Assembly: GCA_020628755.1 (NCBI GenBank)
Contig: JAHDEQ010000172.1
Location: 3,994-9,465 of the forward strand
DNA: 5,472 bases
Reading direction: 5' to 3'
From: Saprospiraceae bacterium
Lineage (GTDB): Bacteria > Bacteroidota > Bacteroidia > Chitinophagales > Saprospiraceae
The notes beneath the pieces were generated by a model. That model saw only the letters and a program-made list of their open reading frames with translations. It did not search any database and was not told the origin of the DNA. Shown one piece after another: positions 1-5,472 of this stretch. The first letter of the stretch is position 1. Every line of letters starts with the position of its first letter. The position numbers and the translations under genes are program-made.

Positions 1-1979
1 TGATTGCTCGTTAAGTCGTACAAAGGGCGAGTCGCATCGTTTAACTTACCCATTTCTTGGTAAGTTACGCCTAGATTGTAGAGCGCATCGTCGGTATATT
101 CGGAGTTTGGAGCTTCAGCAACGATTTTTTCTAAAGCAATAATCTTATTGGTCGTATTGCCTCTCAAACCTTCAATAATTGCTTTTTGATATGTCGCATA
201 AACCGAACCCGTTGATTGATTAGCAATAGCTTTATTGTAATAAGTCAAAGCACTATCGTATTGATTGGCTTTGAAATAGCAATCTCCAGTCCTCAAAATC
301 GCATCATCCAACAATTGGTTGGTCACATAATCATTTTCGATATAGTTGCGGTCAGCTTGAATGCCATCTACTGCATTTTTAAAATAACCCAAAGCTGAGC
401 TATAATCTTCTTGCTTCAAATAATTATAGCCCATTGTGTAATTTGCCGTGTGAACCGAGGCTTCGTCAGGGAGGCTTCCAATGCTACGAGCATTGGAGAG
501 AAATTGATTTATTTTGACTTTACTATCATCATAATCTTCATCGTTGTGGGCAATTTCTCCGAGCCAATAATTGGTCAAAGCCTTCGTTCGAGTATCATTT
601 GGCACTTCTAATGACTTTAAAAACATGGTTTTGGCCTGTAAAATCTTTCCATCTTTATACGATTGCAAACCTCTCAAATACGCCACTTTTTGATAGGCTT
701 CTCGCAATTGAGGCGTTTTGTTCGGAATGCCTTCAATCGTTTCCATTGCTTTGGCATAGTCACGTGTATTGAGGAAAATATTACTCATAATAGACTGTGC
801 CTCATTATAATGTGGCGAGTTGACTTCCACTTTTTGAAGTGCATTAATGGCTTCTCTATCCGATTTGAGTTCGTAAGAAAGTTTTCCATAATTCCAGAGG
901 GCTTCTTTTTGAATTTCTGAATTATAGTTCATTTTTTGAACGGTTGCAAAAGCGGATCTCGCCGATTTTTTATCGCCTAAATTGATATAACAATCAGCCA
1001 AAATATAAAGTGCATTTTGACCCAATTCGCTATCAATTTTTGATAATTCCTTTAAATTGTTGGATGCGCCACGATAATTTCTAGCTTGATATTGTACAAA
1101 ACCCAATTGATAAAAATCCTCTTGTCGCATCTTACTCGACTTGGAAGCATAGTACTCTAAATAAGGCAAAGCTTTGGCAAAATCGCCTTTTTCAAAGTAG
1201 GCTTGGCCAATCAATTGATGAATTTCTTTTCGGCTTCTGACGGAGTTGTTTTCCAATTGTGGGAGTCCATAAGTCAATACTTCATCGTATTGACCTTCGG
1301 AAAAATAAATTTGTGTTTTATAATATGGAATATGATTGCGGTATTTTTTGGAAGGCTCGACTCGATTAAAACTTTCAAGTGCTTTGGTATATTTTCCTTC
1401 AAAAAACTCACACATTCCCAAGTAATAATTGGTTGGATAGTAATACTTATTTTCGATGTCTTTGATTTGGTAAAATTGTTGACGGGCAGGGGCAAATTTT
1501 TTCCGTACAAAAAGGGCGTAGCCCTTTTTAAACTGTACTTCTGAGCGTTGGTCTTTGGTCAAACCATAAGTATCAATCATATCGAAAAAAGTATAAGCCT
1601 TGTCATACTCTTTTGCATCATAATAAAAATTACCTGCTTCAATAACCGCCTCATTGGCTAAAGGGTCGGGACGATAAAACCGTACAAAATCAACCAAGAG
1701 TTTTTCGCCATCGGTTTGGTTAAGTTGTACTGCTGTTTTGGCATAACCTAGCTCTGCCTGCATTTTGATAATATCAAATTGCTTGTCGTTAAGCGGTCGT
1801 ACAAGCTCTAAAGTTTTTTGATACTCATGTTGAGCCTGTCCATACAAACCTCGACTTTCAAAGTCTTTTGCTCGTTTGAGATTCAACTCCGTTTCAGTAT
1901 AAACTGTAGTTTCTTGTGCATTTATCATTTGAAAAAAGCACAAGAACAAGAGGGAAATAATAATTTGTCTAGTAGTCAT
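1..1979 (-). CDS. Exported TPR-repeat protein, 3'-truncated by the window edge
   Basis: The reverse strand is open without a stop from an ATG at 1979 down to base 3 (659 codons); the C-terminus lies outside the window. The start is supported by a signal peptide directly after it: MTTRQ, a hydrophobic core (IIISLLFLCFF), then a likely cleavage NA-Q after residue 21. The mature part is almost entirely helical TPR-type repeats, about 15 visible, with the usual small, aromatic and Ala spacing. Examples are EGKYTKALESF (about 194-204), EKGDFAKALPYL, KQEDYSSALGYF, KANQYDSALTYY and, at the edge, YNLGVTYQEMGKLNDA. TPR arrays are protein-binding scaffolds, so this is probably a periplasmic or outer-membrane-associated scaffold. 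Exported TPR proteins of about 1000 residues are common in Bacteroidota and mostly lack an assigned role. No catalytic motif is visible. The partner and exact function are unknown. It is transcribed divergently from the amidohydrolase gene. Confidence 0.93.
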   Translation of the reverse strand, partial: MTTRQIIISLLFLCFFQMINAQETTVYTETELNLKRAKDFESRGLYGQAQHEYQKTLELVRPLNDKQFDIIKMQAELGYAKTAVQLNQTDGEKLLVDFVRFYRPDPLANEAVIEAGNFYYDAKEYDKAYTFFDMIDTYGLTKDQRSEVQFKKGYALFVRKKFAPARQQFYQIKDIENKYYYPTNYYLGMCEFFEGKYTKALESFNRVEPSKKYRNHIPYYKTQIYFSEGQYDEVLTYGLPQLENNSVRSRKEIHQLIGQAYFEKGDFAKALPYLEYYASKSSKMRQEDFYQLGFVQYQARNYRGASNNLKELSKIDSELGQNALYILADCYINLGDKKSARSAFATVQKMNYNSEIQKEALWNYGKLSYELKSDREAINALQKVEVNSPHYNEAQSIMSNIFLNTRDYAKAMETIEGIPNKTPQLREAYQKVAYLRGLQSYKDGKILQAKTMFLKSLEVPNDTRTKALTNYWLGEIAHNDEDYDDSKVKINQFLSNARSIGSLPDEASVHTANYTMGYNYLKQEDYSSALGYFKNAVDGIQADRNYIENDYVTNQLLDDAILRTGDCYFKANQYDSALTYYNKAIANQSTGSVYATYQKAIIEGLRGNTTNKIIALEKIVAEAPNSEYTDDALYNLGVTYQEMGKLNDATRPLYDLTSN
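1509..1529. repeat. Perfect terminator-like hairpin inside the TPR gene
   Basis: Nine bases pair perfectly (AAAAAGGGC with GCCCTTTTT) around a 3-base loop. On the minus strand it reads as a GC-rich stem followed by five T, the shape of a weak intrinsic terminator. It lies in the coding sequence for residues 151-157 (KKGYALF) of the TPR protein. The loop is tight and the G+C part of the stem is only 4 bp, so it may be a by-product of codon choice. The structure is seen directly; any function is a guess. Confidence 0.4.
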
Positions 1980-2190
1980 AAAATAAAAAGTGTGTAATTC
2001 TTACTTATATTGCCAAATCAAGAAAAGGTTAATTTCTTGAAACCTCAAAGTTTATAGGATAAGAATAATTTCTAATACGAAAGTAGAAAAATGGTGAGTA
2101 AAAAATGCTTTATAGAATGTGTTTTTACAAAAACGGGTAGGATTTTATTAATATTGTAATATCAAATCGAAATTTAAAATTATCCAAATC
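1980..2190. promoter_or_regulatory. Divergent intergenic region, presumed to hold both promoters
   Basis: This AT-rich spacer separates the start codons of the minus-strand TPR gene and the plus-strand amidohydrolase gene, so promoters for both should lie here. On the minus strand TAAACTTTG (2054-2046) resembles the Bacteroidota -7 element TAnnTTTG with one extra base; no convincing TTG -33 partner is seen. If used, transcription would begin just before the inverted repeat at 2018-2040 and give a leader of roughly 60 bases. No good match to the consensus was found on the plus strand. No Shine-Dalgarno sequence precedes either start, as is usual for the phylum. Confidence 0.45.
2018..2040. repeat. 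Perfect 8-bp inverted repeat in the divergent spacer
   Basis: TCAAGAAA and TTTCTTGA are exact reverse complements separated by 7 bases (AGGTTAA). The element sits 39 bp upstream of the TPR start and 150 bp upstream of the amidohydrolase start. Its size suits either an operator for a dimeric regulator or a small hairpin in the TPR leader. No T-tract follows, so it does not look like a terminator. Confidence 0.5.
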
Positions 2191-3477
2191 ATGAAAACCC
2201 AAATCATTTCTAGTCTAATTTTCATATTAGGCTTTTGTCTATCTGCGCAAGCTCAACTCTATTATATGTATTGTGGCGGCCTTATTGATGGCAAAAACAA
2301 TAAGGTTCAAACAGAAATGACCATTATCATTGAAGGCAACAAAATTGTTGATGTGCGCAAAGGTTATGTCACAGCAATAGAATCGGCTGCCCAAGAAATT
2401 GACCTCAAAGATAAAGTGGTCATGCCTGGGCTCATGGATATGCACGTGCATATCGAACACCAGTCAAGTAAAAAGAGATATGAAGAAGGTTTTCGACTCA
2501 ATGAAGCCGACGTTGCCTTGAAAGCAACGACGTATTGCGAAAAAACTTTGATGGCAGGTTTTACGACTGTTCGTGATTTGGGTGGTTCGGGAGTTAATGT
2601 TTCTTTGCAAAAAGCCTCTGCAGCAGGTTATATCAAAAGTCCTCGTATTTATACGACCGAAAAATCTATTGCTACAACGGGTGGCCATGCCGACCCCAGC
2701 AATGGACTTCGCAAAGACCTCATGGGCGACCCTGGCCCAAAAGAAGGAGTTATTAATAGTCCCGAAGATGCAAAAAAAGCGGTTCGCCAACGTTATAAAA
2801 ATGGTGCGGATTGTATAAAAATAACGGCAACAGGTGGCGTACTTTCGGTAGCAAAGGACGGACAAGGGCCACAATTTACGATGGAAGAATTGGAAGCAAT
2901 TGTAGAGACAGCCAAAGACTATGGGATGCATACTGCAGCCCATGCACACGGCGCAGAAGGGATGAAAAGAGCCGTTTTAGCGGGCATAAATTCGATTGAA
3001 CACGGAACTTTTATGACCGAAGAAATCATGCAACTCATGAAGCAAAAAGGAACGTACTTAGTGGCGACAATTTCTGCTGGAAAATATGTAGAAGAAAAAG
3101 CGAAAATCCCTGGTTTTTTTCCAGATGTGATTGTTCCTAAAGCTCTGACGGTTGGCCCTCAAATACAAGATACCTTTGCCAAAGCTTACAAAGCAGGAGT
3201 CAAAATTGCTTTTGGTACAGATTCTGGTGTTTCGCCACATGGCGACAATGCCAAAGAGTTTTTGTATATGACTGAAGCAGGTATGCCAGCAATGGAGGCC
3301 ATCCAATCAGCCACCGTTACAGCGGCCGAACTTCTTGGCGTAGAAGATAAATTGGGTTCGATTGAAGCAGGGAAATTAGCTGATATTATTGCCGTAAATG
3401 AAGATCCCACACAAAATATTAAAACAATGCTTAACGTTAACTTTGTGATGAAAGACGGCGTAATCTACAAACAATAA
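2191..3477 (+). CDS. Exported metal-dependent amidohydrolase, Xaa-Pro dipeptidase / imidazolonepropionase-like
   Basis: The 428-residue protein is a complete amidohydrolase-superfamily enzyme (COG1228-like). A signal peptide (hydrophobic IISSLIFILGFCLS, cleavage AQA-Q after residue 21) supports the start and places it in the periplasm or outside. The small N-terminal beta segment (about 25-75) leads to the metal motif MPGLMDMHVH with H85 and H87. The likely carbamylated lysine is K210 in CIKITATGG, followed by H251/H253 in HAHG, H271 in EHGT and the catalytic aspartate D344 in FGTDSG. TTGGHAD (162-168) and SPHGDN (348-353) are signatures of the subgroup often labelled Xaa-Pro dipeptidase. The C-terminal GSIEAGKLADIIAV returns to the beta sandwich. 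Length and residues look intact. Characterised relatives include dipeptidases acting on Xaa-Arg/Lys, so hydrolysis of a dipeptide or cyclic amide is likely, but the substrate cannot be read from sequence. Export argues against a role in cytoplasmic histidine breakdown. The OmpA gene follows after 126 bp. Confidence 0.93.
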   Translation: MKTQIISSLIFILGFCLSAQAQLYYMYCGGLIDGKNNKVQTEMTIIIEGNKIVDVRKGYVTAIESAAQEIDLKDKVVMPGLMDMHVHIEHQSSKKRYEEGFRLNEADVALKATTYCEKTLMAGFTTVRDLGGSGVNVSLQKASAAGYIKSPRIYTTEKSIATTGGHADPSNGLRKDLMGDPGPKEGVINSPEDAKKAVRQRYKNGADCIKITATGGVLSVAKDGQGPQFTMEELEAIVETAKDYGMHTAAHAHGAEGMKRAVLAGINSIEHGTFMTEEIMQLMKQKGTYLVATISAGKYVEEKAKIPGFFPDVIVPKALTVGPQIQDTFAKAYKAGVKIAFGTDSGVSPHGDNAKEFLYMTEAGMPAMEAIQSATVTAAELLGVEDKLGSIEAGKLADIIAVNEDPTQNIKTMLNVNFVMKDGVIYKQ

Positions 3478-3603
3478 GAATAATGTTTCTTTTCGCTATT
3501 TTTTTCGTCTAAAGACAAACCAAAACTCACTAAAAACCAGTATAATATTAATGGAATCTGTTATAAATCCGATTTCCAAATTGTTGAACAATACTATATT
3601 GAG
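3478..3603 (+). promoter_or_regulatory. Spacer between the amidohydrolase and OmpA genes
   Basis: The spacer holds no convincing intrinsic terminator, so read-through from the amidohydrolase into the OmpA gene is possible. It is long enough for a promoter of its own, but no clear TTG / TAnnTTTG pair is visible. It contains the short palindrome listed at 3580-3592. No Shine-Dalgarno sequence precedes the OmpA start. Confidence 0.3.
3580..3592. repeat. 13-bp palindrome just upstream of the OmpA start
   Basis: ATTGTTGAACAAT is a perfect 6-bp inverted repeat around a single central base and ends 11 bp before the ATG of the OmpA-family gene. It could be a small operator. With a one-base centre it cannot fold as a hairpin without losing inner pairs. 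It is short and AT-rich, so chance is a real alternative. Confidence 0.3.
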
Positions 3604-5397
3604 ATGCTAAATTCCATAAAAACGAACTTCTTACTTATTTTTCTTTTCATTTCATCGAGCATTTTTGCTCAAAATGCCACTGTCGAAGGCTATGTTTTCG
3701 AGGCAAATAATCGTGGTTACCTCAATCTCGTCAAAATTTCTATCGTTGATAAGGCTTCCAATTATCGAGTCAATACGGCTGTTACTGATACGGATGGTTA
3801 TTTTACTGTTGAATTGCCCATTGAAGGCGATTACGAAATTACGGCGGAGAAAGATATTTTTGAAGATGTGGTTACGCAAGTAAGCACAAAGGGTATTGCC
3901 CCTGGAGCGAAAGTTTTTGTCAAAATAAAAATGGGTCGTGAACCTGGCTATCTTTTTGATGTGACCTTAGCCGAAAAATGGGATGGCAAAAGTCAAGTAG
4001 ATGCCATTCAAGGAGCTTTGATTGAAATTTATAATAATACAAAAGATAAAGAAGAATTGGTTTTAAAAGACCATCCCAATCCCTATTTCAAATTTACATT
4101 TGAAAAAGGCAATCACTATACAGTTATGGTTCGTAAGAAAGGGTATTTCACCAAACGGATGGAAGCATATGTTGACATTGACGGCTGTATTTTGTGCTTT
4201 GATGGTTTGGATGAAGTCTCTCCTGCTGCACCTGGTGCTTCCGATAATTTAACGGCGGGCAACCAAATGGGAACTATCGTTTCTAATGTTGAGTTGACTC
4301 CGATTGTTATTAATGAAGGAATTGTAATCAATAATATTTACTACGATTTGGCCAAGTGGGATATTCGTCCCGATGCTGCCGAACAGTTAGACAAATTGAT
4401 TGTAACGCTCAAATCTAATCCAACCTTAGTGGTTGAGCTGGGTTCACATACCGATGCACGTGGCTCTGATGGTTCCAATATGTCGCTATCAGAAAAAAGA
4501 GCTAAGTCGGCTGTTGAATACATTATCGAAAATGGAGAAATTGAACGAAGCCGTATTTATGGTAAAGGATATGGCGAATCTGAATTGGTCAATGATTGTA
4601 AAGATGGCGTAAAATGTAGTGAACGAAAACACCAAGAAAATCGTCGTACCGAACTCAAAATTGTCGGCATCAGAGATGAAGATCCTTTTGATGGCAAAAG
4701 TTTGGCAGCTATTATTCGTGCCGAAAACTTTGAAGAAACTTTGGCTGATATTCAAAATCAAGAAGTTGTACAAATCATGCCAGGCCAAGATTTGCCCGAT
4801 GAGATTCGCCGACAGATAGAAGGAGAATCGGTTGACACTGGTTATACGCCGCCTTCAACTTCAAATGCTGGAACGACTTACAATACGGATATTTTGGCCA
4901 GCGCGCCAACTTCGCCACCACAATCTACTTATGAAAGTGTTCCACCGACAAATGTTGTAACGAGTCCTCCTCCTAGACCAGCACAAACACAAAGCCAGCC
5001 TGAAAAAGAACCCTTTAAGGATCAGGCAAGCCATGAGTTTGATTTTGTAGAAGCAGAGCAGCAAGTGACTTCCAATTATGCAACAAGTGGTCGAGGGGTG
5101 GAGCATGAAGTAAGCACACAATATATAAGCCGTCCGCCTAAATCCCTTCCTCTCGGTTATTCGGGGTATAAAATTGAGTTTTTTACCAATATTTCAGAAC
5201 TCCCACTTTCGCATGAGATATTTTCAAAACATGGAAATATCACCATTGAACAAAGAAAGGATGGTCGTATCGCTTACCTTTTGGGAGACTTTAAAAACAA
5301 AGAAGTGGCTCTAGGTTTTTTGAATGATATTATGCTACGACAATATTCTACAGCAAGAGTTATTAAATATGTGAACGGACGACGTTCGAGACGATAA
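3604..5397 (+). CDS. OmpA-family peptidoglycan-binding envelope protein with CRD-like N-terminus and SPOR-like C-terminus
   Basis: This 597-residue exported protein probably ties the outer membrane or a periplasmic complex to peptidoglycan. The start is fixed by a signal peptide (LLIFLFISSSIFAQ, cleavage near 23) with no lipobox cysteine. Residues about 25-110 resemble a carboxypeptidase-regulatory-like beta sandwich (VEGYVFEA, then TDTDGYFTVELP and GDYEITAEK). A second beta-rich stretch (about 115-235) contains CILC (195-198). The OmpA domain (about 240-355) has YYDLAKWDIRPDA, SHTDARG, LSEKRAKSAVEYI and NRRTELKI; D284 and R299 match the residues that hold diaminopimelate in OmpA. C332 and C338 form a close pair in a loop often seen in Bacteroidota OmpA domains. 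A Pro/Ser/Thr-rich linker (about 414-465) leads to a C-terminal segment (about 519-590) with a SPOR-like pattern: YKIEFF, YLLGDFKNKEVAL, ARVIKYVNG. The OmpA call is firm, the CRD call likely and the SPOR call tentative. A strong terminator follows. Confidence 0.93.
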   Translation: MLNSIKTNFLLIFLFISSSIFAQNATVEGYVFEANNRGYLNLVKISIVDKASNYRVNTAVTDTDGYFTVELPIEGDYEITAEKDIFEDVVTQVSTKGIAPGAKVFVKIKMGREPGYLFDVTLAEKWDGKSQVDAIQGALIEIYNNTKDKEELVLKDHPNPYFKFTFEKGNHYTVMVRKKGYFTKRMEAYVDIDGCILCFDGLDEVSPAAPGASDNLTAGNQMGTIVSNVELTPIVINEGIVINNIYYDLAKWDIRPDAAEQLDKLIVTLKSNPTLVVELGSHTDARGSDGSNMSLSEKRAKSAVEYIIENGEIERSRIYGKGYGESELVNDCKDGVKCSERKHQENRRTELKIVGIRDEDPFDGKSLAAIIRAENFEETLADIQNQEVVQIMPGQDLPDEIRRQIEGESVDTGYTPPSTSNAGTTYNTDILASAPTSPPQSTYESVPPTNVVTSPPPRPAQTQSQPEKEPFKDQASHEFDFVEAEQQVTSNYATSGRGVEHEVSTQYISRPPKSLPLGYSGYKIEFFTNISELPLSHEIFSKHGNITIEQRKDGRIAYLLGDFKNKEVALGFLNDIMLRQYSTARVIKYVNGRRSRR

Positions 5398-5418
5398 TAT
5401 TTTTTGAATTATATTCCT

Positions 5419-5462
5419 CAAAAAGGCTTTTCCGAGCAAATCGGAAAAGCCTTTTTGTTTTT
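5419..5462 (+). terminator. Strong intrinsic terminator after the OmpA gene
   Basis: A perfect 17-bp stem (5419-5435 with 5441-5457) encloses a 5-base loop, GCAAA. It is followed by a T-rich tract, TTTTTGTTTTT (5452-5462), the first five T being part of the stem. It begins 21 bp after the stop codon of the OmpA gene. The left arm starts with five A, so on the minus strand the stem also ends in five T, and it could work in both directions if a convergent gene lies beyond the right edge. Confidence 0.92.
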
Positions 5463-5472
5463 CAATAGCTTT

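Noticed and set aside
216..1544. Plus-strand open frames at 216-398, 411-611, 663-920 and 1203-1544
   Set aside because: They lie antisense to the continuous minus-strand TPR gene, which has a signal peptide and repeat structure. The plus-strand translations show no recognisable domain.
2239..3410. Minus-strand and alternative-frame open frames inside the amidohydrolase gene, including a 161-residue one at 2464-2949
   Set aside because: They overlap an intact enzyme with all active-site motifs in order. Their products are Cys/Phe-rich or low-complexity shadows without domain signals.
3494..3520. Possible terminator after the amidohydrolase gene (T-rich stretch and GTCTAAAGAC)
   Set aside because: The only pairing is 4 bp with a 2-base loop and it follows rather than precedes the T-run, so it does not form an intrinsic terminator.
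3551..3610. A 19-codon open frame (MESVINPISK...) whose stop overlaps the OmpA start
   Set aside because: The overlap suggests translational coupling, but the frame is short, has no ribosome-binding signal and could easily arise by chance.
3652..5121. Minus-strand and alternative-frame open frames inside the OmpA-family gene
   Set aside because: They are shadows of a long gene with clear domain motifs; none has a convincing start context or product.
1..5472. Mobile element, CRISPR, toxin-antitoxin, defence or secondary-metabolite system
   Set aside because: No terminal or regularly spaced repeats, transposase, integrase or related motifs were seen, and the three genes are all envelope-type proteins with similar base composition.

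Overview
The window looks like chromosomal DNA of a Bacteroidota bacterium, most likely from the Cytophagales (the finer placement is an inference). The reasons are the AT-rich composition, signal peptides ending in the A-Q junction common in this phylum (NA-Q, QA-Q, FA-Q), no clear Shine-Dalgarno sequence at any start, and a protein that joins a carboxypeptidase-regulatory-like (CRD) domain to OmpA.

Layout: positions 1-1979 hold the 5' part of a minus-strand gene for a large exported TPR-repeat protein. It is open for 659 codons and runs off the left edge. A 211-bp divergent spacer (1980-2190) follows, carrying a perfect 8-bp inverted repeat. On the plus strand come an exported metal-dependent amidohydrolase of the Xaa-Pro dipeptidase / imidazolonepropionase-like group (2191-3477) and, after 126 bp, a 597-residue OmpA-family envelope protein (3604-5397). 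The OmpA protein reads as signal peptide, CRD-like beta domain, a second beta-rich segment with a CxxC motif, OmpA peptidoglycan-binding domain, proline-rich linker and a probable SPOR-like C-terminus. A strong intrinsic terminator (5419-5462) closes the plus-strand block.

All three proteins carry signal peptides, so the shared theme is the periplasm and outer membrane: a TPR scaffold, a periplasmic peptidase-like hydrolase and a peptidoglycan-anchored outer-membrane-associated protein. Nothing in the sequence proves that they work together; the two plus-strand genes could be co-transcribed.

I saw no RNA gene, CRISPR array, insertion sequence, phage gene or defence system. This is mostly ordinary core-genome territory. 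The points most worth a second look are the domain architecture of the OmpA protein and the small inverted repeats upstream of genes.
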